A DNA stretch of 64,000 nucleotides from Larimichthys crocea (Eukaryota; Chordata; Actinopteri; Sciaenidae). The notes beneath the pieces are model-generated. The model made no database searches. It was given only the letters and a program-made list of their open reading frames with translations, and was not told the DNA's origin. The stretch lies in the NCBI RefSeq assembly GCF_000972845.2, contig NC_040018.1:18683868-18747867 (forward strand), in the 5' to 3' direction. The position numbers and the translations under genes are program-made. Numbering within the stretch: the first letter of the stretch is position 1; every line of letters begins with the position of its first letter. Of the stretch, positions 24,281-36,433 are shown in pieces.

Positions 24281-25671
24281 CAGAAATAGCTTCCAATCTT
24301 TTTTTTTTTTTTTTATAAAATGAATGTCACATAACTATTATGTGTGAGGATTTTTGCAGTGGCCTCATTTGAAACCGCTGCAAAAGCTTGACACATACAG
24401 ATCAGATGTATACAAATAGGTATATAAAGCAGAGCAGTACTATCTTAAACATGGCCACCTAGGTGTTAAAACAGTGTCCGGCTTAAAATGAAAAGGAGGA
24501 CTAATACAATGCTTTAACACCCTAATGGTTTTAGTTGTAAGAGTCTTTGTAGTTATTCTCGGAAACCATTCCAGGCTGTCAAACCCAAAGCCAGGAGAGA
24601 CGTTAATGGCGGTGGTTGTGTCCTGTGCCATGCATTAACTCTTTCAGTTTGGAGTCAGAAATCTTAATCAAATTCTGCTGGAGACTAAAGACAAAGCTGG
24701 CTGACAAAAAACTTAGTAGGGAGATGTTAGTTAACACAATATGAGTATTAATTATGAAATTTAAAAAAAGATATGTTCTGTGATGAGGGATCATCTTAAC
24801 AAAAACATGTAATTACAGTGAGCAGATGATTTTGTTTATTATTCACTTTGTTTCACTCTGACATTCTTTCACTGAATGACAGTTCTGGGGCCCTTGTGTG
24901 ACCTATTTATTCAGTAATCAGACAGTAAAGCTAAGTTAAAGCTATTTGTTGGTCGGATGCTGCTGGGATCGCTAACAGCTGAAATATATAATATATTGAA
25001 ATATATTGGGATGACAACATTATAAGGATTCTTGTGGATGTTTTAACACTTTTACATTTCTCCCCCCAAACTGTTTTGTTTATTTGAAACAAAACACTGA
25101 GTAGATCCAACATAGTTTTAAATTGAATTTTGAAGAATTGAGTTCACAATTAAACAAATAAATAACTTTTTTTTAATTTTTAGCGTCAATTATATGGTAC
25201 ATTATTGTAACAAATTTATGAAAAAACACTGCGTCACCGTTGGCAAGGGATGACTTGGGATGACTGAAAAATGTAAAAGTGAGACTGAATGATAAAGACA
25301 GTATATCAAAGGGTCTAAAGTCCTAACAACTACTATTAAAGAGAAGTGTTTCATTATCAATGCTGATGTGCTACTGTAAGGATTCTGTGTCTCTCTTCTC
25401 TCTCTGTCCTCCTTTGACATCAGCTAGTTTGTCTTTCAGAGAAAAGTGGCTTCTGGATAAATACATCCATGTCTATTATCTGCTGAAAAATGTCAGCAGT
25501 TCTTACTTCATCACATTACTCTATCGTCATTTACAAATACAAATACATTTCAATGTGAATTATAATGAAAAGGCTGTTGTAATTGCCTGTAGTTCAATAG
25601 TTACACATCAAATGAGCTCTAAATTGTCTGTAATGATCATCTCCCCCACCTTTGAGGAGGTTCTCCAATAA
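24281..25671. other. Intergenic DNA, no gene recognised
   Basis: AT-rich sequence with a T run near 24299-24314. Short frames only; no motif recognised. Confidence 0.6.
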
Positions 25672-26612
25672 CACTGGGGGACAATTTGAAAACAAATTCT
25701 GTTGAGTTAGATTTTTATGCTGATTAAAACCAAAACTGGCATGCCGATTCCAAAATTGCAGTCAGCTTTTTTCTAGCACGTCAAGTTTTTTCTCCACAGC
25801 TTACCCTCCAGATAAGCAGAATTCACTGATTAGCTGTAGCAAGACTTGCCAGCTGATCACGATTGGACTCATCTACAGTTACGTGGCAACTTGTTTGTGC
25901 AGTCACAATTGAGACAGCATGGTGAGAGGTGTGTGCAGCTCCCAATAGGTCAGTACTATCAATATCTGCAAACAGAAAGCCGGCATCGTAATTAAGAGGA
26001 CTTGTTCTGGCTTTTCTCTTAACCTTGTAACCATGGGCATACCATTATAAGTTCTATTTGGTTTTATGCTGTTTTTGTAGTTTTCAAAGCTTGTAACTAT
26101 TCCATCTTAGTGTTTTATTTACATAGGTATATATTTCCTTTGTTCCAGATCATGTCTGCTCCTGACCCTGACTCCTTTTGCTATATTTGTGCTAGTTTCA
26201 CCATTCCATGTCAGAGGAAAGCAAACATCAGTGCATTTGTCAAACAAGCATATTTTGCAAAGTAAAACTCGGTGATCAAGACAAGCCATGGGCCCCCCAC
26301 AAAGTGTGCAAGCAGTGTGTCGAGAGTTTACAGATGTGGATCAAAGGAACATGTGAAAAGTTGACATTTGGTATCCCCATGGATTGGCGAGAGCAAAAAG
26401 ATCATTGCACAGACTGTTAGTTTGGTTTAGTGAAAACAAGCACATATCTGTTAAGCACAGTATTTTTCATATTTTTTAAGAAAATGGGGATCCTATAGTT
26501 CAAAAACTTGACGTGATAGAGAAACAACTGAGATCGGTTTCAGATTCGGCACCCAAAAATGAGTTAAAAACAGCTGTCAGACATAACTCAACAAAAATTG
26601 TGTTCCCCAGTG
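25672..26612 (+). mobile_element. CACTG-ended DNA transposon relic with 3-bp TAA target duplication
   Basis: It starts CACTGGGGGACAATTTG and ends CAAAAATTGTGTTCCCCAGTG, and the inverted similarity continues inward for about 120 bases (for example GCACGTCAAGTTTTTT near 25776 against AAAAACTTGACGTGATAG near 26502). TAA flanks both ends (25669-25671, 26613-26615). Inside, behind a TTTGTTCCAG acceptor, an ATG at 26153 encodes MSAPDPDSFCYICASF; after a frame change (about 26262) come PWAPHKVCKQCVESL and FGIPMDWREQKDHCTDC. This is a Cys-rich, probably zinc-binding, transposon protein N-terminus. CACTG ends with a 3-bp duplication point to the CMC (CACTA-like) group. Non-autonomous and inactive. Confidence 0.7.
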
Positions 26613-28644
26613 TAATTATATGTGGTAAATAGACACCTGGCATTTAAAGACCATTCAGCTTAAGTTCCAGGCTGTGGTTGTGTCTTATAATCTCACAGGA
26701 TCACATTTAATTACAGCCCCCCTCCTCTTCTGAGTAAAGGGTTTGCACGCAACAGAATGAAATTTTTCTTATATTAAAAAAAAAGAAAAGATAAAACATT
26801 AAAGTTGCAGATTAAGATAGCAACAATTTGCCATTTCCACTGTGTTTTAACTCACAAGTCAACATGTACCAGGCTCTCTGTGGCTTCTCAGCATCTGGAT
26901 GTGAGAATCCTGTAGAGAAACGTTAATCGAACATTATATTAAAAAAAGATAACTCCTTAAACTACTAAGTATTTTTTGATGCATGCACAGCAGGCTTTCT
27001 GACATCTTGTTTATTCTGGTTGTCATCTCACAAAGCCACTATAAGCTCTGCTAACAGTGAGTCATGAATCTCTTGAAGATCACGACAGACTTACATTGTC
27101 ATCTGGAGATCCAAAAATATAAAAGGTGATTAATTAAACATGGGGAGGAAAGGGAGGGGATTTAAAGAGTGTGCAAGATAAAGCCTCATGAAACACTGCA
27201 CTTCAGAATTTGTCCGTCATATTTAAAGAGCAGGAGGAATTTTCATGCAAAGGTCTATTTTGATGTAACTTTCAGACAGTTCCTGTTAAAATCATTTTGT
27301 TGCAATCTCTGTTACGCAAAGAAAAAAAATCACAGGTATAAAAACGAACACTTCACAGGTGAGCAAATCGACTTTCTCTGCAGCTGTGTAGAGGCGTTTT
27401 ATTTGAACTTATGCACGACAGAGCCATTCATTTGCTTCACTCCGTCGCTTGGAAACATAAACTACGCAGACTGGTTCACAAATAGACGAGCTACACACTG
27501 CACAGACCGCTGCATCATCACCTCATCTGGATGAAGATGGTGGATTTCCAAGGCTGTGAGTTGCCATAGAAACCCTCAGCCTCAGACTCTCCAGCGCAAA
27601 CAGCACAGAAGGTTGAGTAGCGTTATTTCAATTCACCCCCTTTCTGCCACTGCCATCCTACACACACAGCACTGTGAAACGGAAGATGAGCGATGTGAGC
27701 AAGGAGGGGATTAGAAGAAAATGCTTTAATCAGGGAAGAGTGATTTAATGTTACCTTTTTCCTGGTTGAAACAGGTGAAACTGATTAAAAAAGCAAAACA
27801 CAAAGATTTGTTTTTAACTTATTCTGCCTGTGTTCACTGTGGTCACAAACCATTAAAAGCAGTTTGAGACAGCATCGGTAAAAAGATCAAATTAATATTG
27901 ACTAAATTGATCTGTTTACTTATTAATTAATTCATAAATGCCAGACACAGGGTACGCACCATTTGACAGAGATTATTATGAGCAGGAAAGACACCCAATA
28001 GAGAAAGGGTGGATGCCCTGCAGTGCCTCCACCACTGACATATGCACTCCTACTGAGAGGGACCATCCATCTCACACACACATCACCTGCTACCTTAGCT
28101 GCAGGTGTTGTCTCTAAATACCTTCAATATATTTGGTAGTCAGCCTCTTACAAAGGTTACAAGCTAAATTTGGTCAAAAATAAAATACTATGATTACTAA
28201 TTATCAGGTCCAGCCAGGAGGTAGAAAACTATTTAGTATTTATTATAATTTTGTGACATTGAACAATTAACACAAAATCAAATTTTACCTTCACAAACAG
28301 TCATTAATACAAATAGGTTAACATTTTTTCCCACAGAAAACAAATATACGCTTGTCATTGACAAGAGCCCAATAAGCCTTTTTCACAGAAGACATTGTTT
28401 TACATGTTACAGTAAGAAAACAAACCTCATTTAACCTTCTCTGTTGAACTAAAAACTGCCCCACAAATTAACAATGGATTGAACTGTTTGAGTCAACAAA
28501 TATGTACAAATATCTATTAATATTTTTCTTTTTAACTGTGTGAACTTGTCCCGTTAGCACACGAGCTGAGTTTGTTAACTGAGTTTGTAAGTGCTGAGAG
28601 AAAAAATGCTTAAGGGGGAAAATACACACACCCTTCAACATTTT
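26613..28644. other. Intergenic DNA, no gene recognised
   Basis: A 121-codon open frame at 27169-27534 shows no familiar domain and no start context, so I do not call it a gene. The rest is AT-rich. Confidence 0.55.
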
Positions 28645-29474
28645 TTTATTGCTGTGTCCAGGTTGTAATTCATATAAAAATAGGGAATTTGACAAATCAT
28701 TAACATTTCACCATTTCCCAATTTTGAAACCAACAACTTTGATGACCGATTAGGTACCGTTAGACGACAGCTAACATCAGCATAATGACTTTCTAGCTAC
28801 TGTTTGATAGTGTTACACAATACGATACGATAAGAAAGCTGTAGATTCATTCTGATAAATCAACGCACATCTTGGGCTAATTTAGCATGTGAAATGCATA
28901 TTTAAGTATATGAAATGCAGATTTCATACTCCCCTTCATGCCACAAATACCGAGTGTTAGTGCGAAGTACACACTTTTGTGTTGGATGTAATTTGTAGGA
29001 ACACGACACAGAAATGTGTGTTCCACTGAGCATTTTCTACACATTGGGTAAGGAGACAGCAAGACAGTTAACATTACAAGCTTGATTACACCGTGAGCAT
29101 TTCACTTCCACACTTTAATAAATGTGTGCGTTGATATTTCAGAATTCATTTACAATCTTTCACCACGTTAGCTGCTCTCTAACGGATTTCATTCTTCAGT
29201 TGCTGATCAATCAGCAAGCAGTGGAATTATAACAATTTGGCACAGTGCTTATGGTGATATGACTTGTAACTGACTGACTGCTAACACAAGGGACTGACTA
29301 GTGGTTAACCCAGCTTGACCTCATTTTCCTGGATGACTAAACATCCCTTTACAGTGAGAACATGGCCACTGTTGATGTCACCAGTAGAAACTGCTCACCC
29401 TTCTATGTCAAGTCAAAATGCTTCTTGTGAAAAAGACTTATCTTTTGTGGGGCTGGTACAACAGGTACGGCAAG
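28645..29474 (-). other. Possible 3' UTR of nudt19
   Basis: Downstream of the nudt19 stop on the minus strand there is an ATTAAA (plus coordinates 29114-29119) and a canonical AATAAA (28645-28650). Either could end the transcript, giving a 3' UTR of about 0.35 or 0.83 kb. No other gene structure is seen here. Confidence 0.3.
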
Positions 29475-31874
29475 TCAAGTCTGACTGTTTGAGTCATGTG
29501 GGAGGGCTTGTTCTCCAACAGGGACCAGATGATTGTACTTGGGTGTGATGTTGACTTGTAGAGTTAAACTGTGTGAATCTGAGAACACCATGCGGTGCAG
29601 TCCAGAATCCTGAGTATCCTCCAGGTGAGGGTCTGTGCTCATGTGCTCCTTAGCCTCTCCTGAGCTGTCCAACGGGTAAAGTTTGTCACCTAGAGCGAGA
29701 GAAAATAGCAGACAGAAGTGGTTAGTCTATCAGCTCTCATGAGCAGGAAAACGAGTGGGTAACAGTATCTGATAAAAGGACTGGAAAGCAGACGTGCTGT
29801 CAGCAGTGTGGCGTCAGCTTTAATAACTACATCTTCCCACAAAGACAGCAAGGGCTGCCAACTGACACAGCTAAATAACATCAGTAGCAGCATTTAGAAG
29901 CAGTCAAAGTACAGCGTTTTTCACCATATCTCACTCTTGACAGTTATTTTTTAACAAAAACCATGAAAAGACCAAAACCGACACTCTCTGCCCTGAGCCC
30001 ATTCCTTCACACTGATTTACATTTGTTGGGGACTATTCTCAGCAGCTAGTTTGGAGCTGTAGTCAGTATTTACTGCATCAGGATGGAGTATGTGGGATGG
30101 ACTAAAAGTACACTCCAGTGGCTATGTTTAGTGTAATGAGGGAACACATCAGCCTTTGTTTTTGGACAGTTTTAGAACTGTATGGCACAGAGAAATAATG
30201 ATAGATCATCTGGTTTGTTGTTAAGAAAAATATATACTCACTTTACCTTCATCACATTATGAAGTTTCCCTAAATATATAATAATATAACATCTATTTGG
30301 CAGCCTTCACTAACAGTTAATCATATGTATATGAGGAGACAGACAGTCAGCACCTGGCAGCAGTGACAGGAATCGTTCCTTCATGAGAACGGGCAGCCAG
30401 TGTTCGCAGCCCTCTGTGGCACGTCGGCTGGCGAAGTTGTGGAGGTCATTCAGCAAAGGGAAGCGGCACATACGACTGAGCTCATAAAACTGTGGAGGGG
30501 CGATCCACAACTCCCGTGCCTGGTAGCTCTGCAGGACCTCTGAGGGTGTAGACCACTGAAACACACACAGAGGTTAGTGTTTAACAACTGTGCAAACTTC
30601 ACCAGAAAAATCTACAGATTTTGAAAAATATGGAACAAAACGGCAACCTTAAACGTTAAAATCAACAAGTAGTGATATCCTTTTATCGCAATATTAGAAA
30701 AGGTTATACCGTACAGTGAGTGAGTGTACACTGCTGGGTTTTAATGTCGAATATTTTCTGAGGTGGTGTAAAAAGTTTGAGAAACACCTGCCACAGACAC
30801 TCAACAATAAGCCAAAGTAGGTTCATATTTCAGTTTGACACAACTTCAGACTGAACTCGATCTGTCCAAAGGTATTTATTAGTTTCCAACTGTGGGAAAA
30901 GCAGTAATATTTATTTTTAATCAACTCACACAATTAGTTTCATTCAATGTGATCTGCTTTTGATAATTTAGTAACAACCCTCACCTCCCACTCTGATGAT
31001 GATCACATCTTCTTTCTGTCTGCACACTTACTAAACTATTCGTTTGATGTAATGTGTTGTGTGAATAAAACTGATCCATCACCTGAAAGCGCACTATTTC
31101 CCTCTCATCCTGAAGCGTGTGCGGGGTGTCCTGCAGGCAGCAGATGAAGAAAGCTGTGTCAAACCTCGACACACCATATCTGCCTTCGGGAGTCAGCCAG
31201 TTGCTCCACTCGTGCAAAGCCCAAATGTTGGGCAACACTTCCAGCTCTCTGCACATCCTGATGAAGTTGGACGGATTCTGGTTTACCAGAGTCCTCCACT
31301 TGGTGAGCTCACTGCTGCACAGCTCGTTTGCTTTCTTGTGCAGCACATGATCAGTGGCGCATCTGCCCTCTGTGCTTTTTAACAAACTTTTCTCCTCCGA
31401 TTTAGACACGACCAGGAGCACACCTGACTCCTCAAAGGTCTCCCTCAATGCGCAGATCCGGAAGGCCACCTCCCCTGAGATAGGAGAGCCCAGTTTTAGC
31501 CGGTCTGTGGCGAACATCGGAGGTCTAGTCTCCGGAGGCTGTTTGACGCTTCTCAAACCAAAATTGGGTGATTTGCTGAAAGATTTAAAAATGTCCAACC
31601 ATTCACTCGAAAAGTCCGAGGAGTCCACCATGCCGCCGGGAAACACATACGCATTGGGCATGAATCCGCTTTTACTGCTTCGTTTAAGCAGTAACACGTC
31701 GTAATCAAAGCGGGACTTGTGCGGCAGCTGTGACCGCCCATAGCTGCTGCCCAGCGGGGAACCTGCAGCGGCTGTCAGCGGTGTCCTGGAAGACAGAGCG
31801 TCCGCACCGAGCCTGTGACCCGCGGCTACAATCAGAGTGGCCGCCTCCTTCCAGTGCTTCAGAGTGGTGTTCAT
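29475..31874 (-). CDS. nudt19: Nudix hydrolase 19 (peroxisomal-type CoA diphosphatase), three coding exons
   Basis: The coding exons are 31083-31874, 30354-30555 and 29475-29689, joined through donors CAG|GTGA and CAG|GTGC and acceptors TTTCAG and CTCTAG. They give 402 aa with no frame break; human NUDT19 is 375 aa. NUDT19 hydrolyses CoA and CoA esters and is known in mammals as a peroxisomal enzyme. Seen here: an N-terminal WKEAATLIVAAG strand (residues 8-19), FMPNAYVFPGG (71-81), the Nudix helix core CALRETFEESGVLL (141-154) with the catalytic REx2EE pattern, then IWALHEWSNWLTP, RFDTAFFICCL, and in exon 2 WSTPSEVLQSY and ELWIAPPQFYEL. These match NUDT19 order, including the long insert between FPGG and the Nudix helix. 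I chose the ATG at 31874 because it aligns with the family; the frame stays open to an earlier ATG at 31997, which would add 41 residues. The C-terminus ends SNSQT and is not a canonical PTS1. It is divergent from slc7a9. Confidence 0.93.
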
Positions 31875-32040
31875 GCTAAAACTACCAGCGTGCTTAATTT
31901 GACCTGAGAAAGTTTCAGTCCCCCAGTCACCTGCCTCGCGACATTTGTTTTTGGTGGAAGTGACGCGAGCCATGAATGACACGCGCACATCTGCCACGAG
32001 CAGCTATCGCCACCTACAGGCTGATGACGCCACTGCACCC
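31875..32040 (-). promoter_or_regulatory. nudt19 5' UTR / core promoter region
   Basis: Sequence immediately upstream of the chosen nudt19 start is CpG-containing (several CG between 31880 and 32030), continuing the GC-rich first exon, and drops sharply to AT-rich DNA after about 32040. This is the usual pattern of a vertebrate CpG promoter. The transcription start itself is not visible. Confidence 0.35.
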
Positions 32041-33806
32041 CTCACTGCACAAAACATTACATCCTTCAAAATATACAAAATCTAATCAATTGTTGTATTT
32101 TAGACAACATGTTGGATGAATCAGAAATTCAAATTTATTTTCTTCTGCAAACACGTTTGAATCTCATTAAATATCACTAAGTTGGATAAATATTAGACCC
32201 GGTTAAAAATTGTGTTCCAATTTCTCTCAGGGTTCATTTTTCACTGACTTACTTATAATAAAAATAGTATACATATGTATTAATATGGACATGATGCCTT
32301 TTTTATTTCTTTATCATTTATGAAGCTCTTTTTGACCGCCAAAATAACGATAACAATGATACATATCATAATAACACAACGTTTTGTCATTCTTCAATCC
32401 ACTCTAAACTCTTTTGCTGCTCCTCTGTCTAGAGTTCAGTGTTGTGTGACCGTGACTTTTCAGTGGTGCCAAATTGTACCTTTGCTAAAAAGATTAGGTT
32501 TTATACATTGTGTGCAGTTTCTGCTGTCTACCAGCCCAGGAAATGATGAAAAGCAATTAAACACAGTCTATGACTAATTATTTCTTTCTCTATTGTAGAC
32601 TATTGTTTCATTTTAGGGAATATATTGTTCTTCACATCATGAGCCCAGATTGGAAGAATTAAGCAGATCAGATTGGGTTTTTTAACTTTACACCATTGCT
32701 AACTGGCAGCGGTGTGTATATGTGCACATGGACATTGGTGACTATGTAAAATGTGCCTTCTTTCAAAATATTGACATGACTTGCAGAATCAGTGACTTAT
32801 TTTGAAATCACTTCCTAAAACACATTTTTATAGACGTGTTTTTATGTGACATTGACTTTTTAAATATTGATTTAGTTATCTTTATCTTTATTTGTTACTT
32901 TTATGACCTTTATTCACTTGTTTTTTTTATATGGTCATGTATCCTAGTGGCTATTGCTCCAGCTGTTTCATTGCCCTCCCTCAAATTGTGTCTCGCCTTT
33001 GCCTGGCTTCAGTTCCTGGTTCTCTGTTGTTATATTGACATACAGCAGTGAACAGGCTCACCGAGAGTGTATTTGTTGCTGTAAATGCACTTAGTTAGAT
33101 CCTAAGCCCCAGTGATCGTGCCTGAAATTTGCACTCTGTTATTGGTCAGGCGTTCTTATTCTCAGGGTTACTGAGTTTATATGCCAATGTGTTCTTGTGT
33201 TAGCAGATTACTACAATCAGGCGAGGCTGTCTGTCTGCAGCAAATGCATGTGTGGCAACTGTTCAAATTCTGTTACAGGCTTCAAAAAAACACATCTTTC
33301 GTGTTTCAGCTAATGCCTCAAGAGCTGCAGCCACTGGAGGAAGTCAAACATATGAAATAAAATGAACAAATCTGCGGAACTCCAACTAGACTTATAACAT
33401 ATTTGATTTTACAGTATTCTAATGTAGATAAATAGTGTACTGTGCAAACTGTTCCCTTTCTCACTGAGAGTATGAATCATACTACACTCTAATGTTCAAA
33501 CACATAGGCAAACATCTCATTATTAGCTAAAGTCCTTCTCATTTCAAAGGCTACAAAATACTCAATTATAACTCTGCTGAAGATTATGCAAGGGGATGCT
33601 TGGCTCAAAGAAGAAGAAGTTTAACTTTTCAACACAACTGATGCACAAGTGGAGACATATAATAAAATATAATAATGAAAAAAGGTCGTCTGAGAAAAAA
33701 GAAAGGAGAATGTTACATTTAAAATGTACGTTTTAAGAGGAGAGAAGAGGAAAGAGAAGGGGCAGAGTAGAAGGGGAATGTAACAGACAAATGTCCATGC
33801 GTGCGT

Positions 33807-33810
<4 letters not shown>
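32041..33810. other. Intergenic DNA between nudt19 and the CA array
   Basis: AT-rich with short frames only. Nothing recognised; in particular no TDRD12-like exon. Confidence 0.6.
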
Positions 33811-33864
<54 letters not shown>

Positions 33865-33938
33865 GCACACACACACGCGCACACACACACGCACACACAC
33901 ACACACGCACACACACACCTACACGCACACACATGTGG
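33811..33938. repeat. Compound (CA)n/(GC)n microsatellite
   Basis: About 20 CA units, a run of GC (about 33850-33866), then CA broken by GC steps. The tract is almost perfectly alternating purine-pyrimidine for over 100 bp. Reading frames here are repeat artefacts. Confidence 0.97.
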
Positions 33939-35643
33939 GTGTCATGTATCCTTGTATCCTTATCAAAGGGGCATTGTGAAGGCTCGGTAAACTCTGAGAG
34001 GCGGAAATGTTTCAGTGTCCTGAAAAAATTAGATCGGTCACGTCTAACATTGTGAGTGCCTGTAACATCTTCGTGGGATTACTGTTACCTGAGCAACAGA
34101 TGAAGTGATTTGCCTCAAAACACAGTTAATAATAAAGTAATAATAAAATGTGTAATGTCTTTGTTTTTCTTTGTTTCTCTGTTTTTGTTTACTTTGTTCA
34201 AATTATATGCACATTAAAATAAGAGAATTTGGATGCACTGTATAGTCCAAAACACTTTAAAAACAACAATAAAAAAACAAGAGATCAAAATTCCTTACTA
34301 GATGGTAAACTAGAGCCCTTCCTCATTGAGCTCTGTTCTGTGGATCTCATTAACTCAAAAACCTAGCTATTCCCATACACTCTGCTCTGTTACTCTGCTT
34401 TTTTACCTACCTCCTTTTTAAGGTTATCCAGGATGTCCAATCAGATCTAGGAACCTCCCACCAGAGGAGTGTGCTCCGTTGCAGGGAGCCCCAGGTTTTC
34501 ATTTGCATCCGACATTCCTGCTCTGCTTCATTAAAGTTGGCTTGGTATTATTTGTGGGTCCAAATCACTGTACCTGGGCTCAAAAGAAATTACATTTAAG
34601 GTTTGTGGAGTATCACTGAGGCGTTTTTTTGTCGGAGTCATATGTAAGTGAAAATGTTTAAATATCTATGTATCTGTTTATTTATTGTCATGTATCATGT
34701 AGTATGTTAACAAAGTCGTCAGATTCACTCAAGACAAGGCAGAATGACTTCTTGTGTTTGTTACATAACATGTCAAAGTTAAACATTATTATTTGAACTC
34801 AGTGTAAGTTAAAATCCGAATAACTTGACTTGGTATCTCACCTAGAAACAGGTTCATGTGAATATAAAATGCTTGCTTGCTCAAAGTAAGTAATTTCTTT
34901 AGATGAAAATGAGGAAACATTATGTTACATTACAGTATCATCACATTTTGAGCTGGTCAATGGTGTGATAAAAACTATTCTTCCAAACTTGTGCCTGCAT
35001 ACTACAACAGATATTTTTAATACTTACTGCACAAAAAGTGCTCAGACTGACACAAGTTTAAAAAAAAGCCTCAAGATGTCAAATTTGCAGTGATCTAACT
35101 AAATCTCCTCACAAACAATGGAAAGTGAAAATCCAATCTAAACCAGAATAAAGAAGACGACTACTTTTCAGTAGATGAAGCCGCTCTAAAAAACTAAACC
35201 CTTTCTTGCAATGATCCACTAACAGTGCTGTGAGAGATCACTTGTTGTGAAGAGATTTGTGACTCTAAACCACTGTGCCACAGTGAAATAGTCATCATCT
35301 AGAAACTTAAAGAAACCTGTGCAACTCAAAGTCAAAATCTGTGCAGTAGATCCGGATCATGGGATGGTTTTACAGTAATACAATGAGTATGATCACTGGA
35401 TTAACAATGTAAATACATCTGGTTTTGGGTGAATTTGGGTGAATTGTTTTTCTTGTGTGAGCCTCAGTGTTTAGCTTGATAAGAGCAAATTTGCTGATAG
35501 CAGGATCAGGGCTGTAAACCTTATCATATCTTTTGCACTGTTTGATGACCTGAGATAAAGAGATTTTATTACCCATTAAAAGGTTAAGGTAACCAGTGTA
35601 AAATGTGTGCAGTCATTTGTATTAATTGCACCAGCAGACTGAA
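33939..35643. other. slc7a9 upstream region, no exon recognised
   Basis: This may contain the slc7a9 promoter and 5' UTR, but no CpG island, TATA box or splice-bounded leader was clear by eye. Confidence 0.45.
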
Positions 35644-36396
35644 ATGGATGAAGGCAGCATCAGGAAGAGGAAGGAGTCTCAAAACGGCTCCACCGGCCAC
35701 AGCATGGACTGTCAAACTAAAGACAAGCAGCCTGAGAAGGCTACTGTGCTTCAAAAAGATGTAAGTGTATGTGTTCCTGAGAACAAGTCCCATTAGATGT
35801 TCACACCGTAGGATCACACAATCCGTACCTTTTTTTAAGTAACGGGGGCAGGAACTGAGTACCAGGCAGTACCACGATGACCGTCTGTACATATTAACTC
35901 CACAATGATCCACTCAGTGTTGTCGTCCAGGCCCCCTAAGCTCTCTAAGCCCTAAAGTGAATTTAGGGGGACTGAAAGTTTCACATAATATATATATATT
36001 TTTTTAAAATTAGCACTACCTAAATTTTCTTCATTCTACTCAAGATAATCGTGACATCTCTGGTTAGTTGAAATAATCATGATATAATCTCTGACATATT
36101 TGCCTTACTTGTGGGGGATTGGGGATTTGTATAAAACAAGACTCCACAACCATGAGTCAACAGCCATGACACTTTGACCTGCTGATAGTGCTACTTTATG
36201 TCAGTGGGTCACTAAAGTAGCACTACCGGCAGGTCATTACAACACAAAGGGTCCCGAAAGTCATTAGGACACAATGGATATGTGTTATTGAAACTTTCTA
36301 CTTAAACACTATTGACATAACAGCGTAGAACATGTCAAGAAAGTTTCATCTCTGGCTGAAGTAGAGAAAGTTCAAATGTGAGTGTTATAGACAGAC

Positions 36397-36433
<37 letters not shown>

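Noticed and set aside
27169..27534. 121-codon plus-strand frame
   Set aside because: No known domain, no conserved motif and no exon borders.
30981..31082. Continuation of the nudt19 exon-1 frame past the donor
   Set aside because: A clear CAG|GTGA donor at 31083/31082 and the match of exon 2 to the family show that this part is intron.
33621..34055. Long Val/Cys or His/Thr repeat peptides on both strands
   Set aside because: Translation artefacts of the CA/GC microsatellite.
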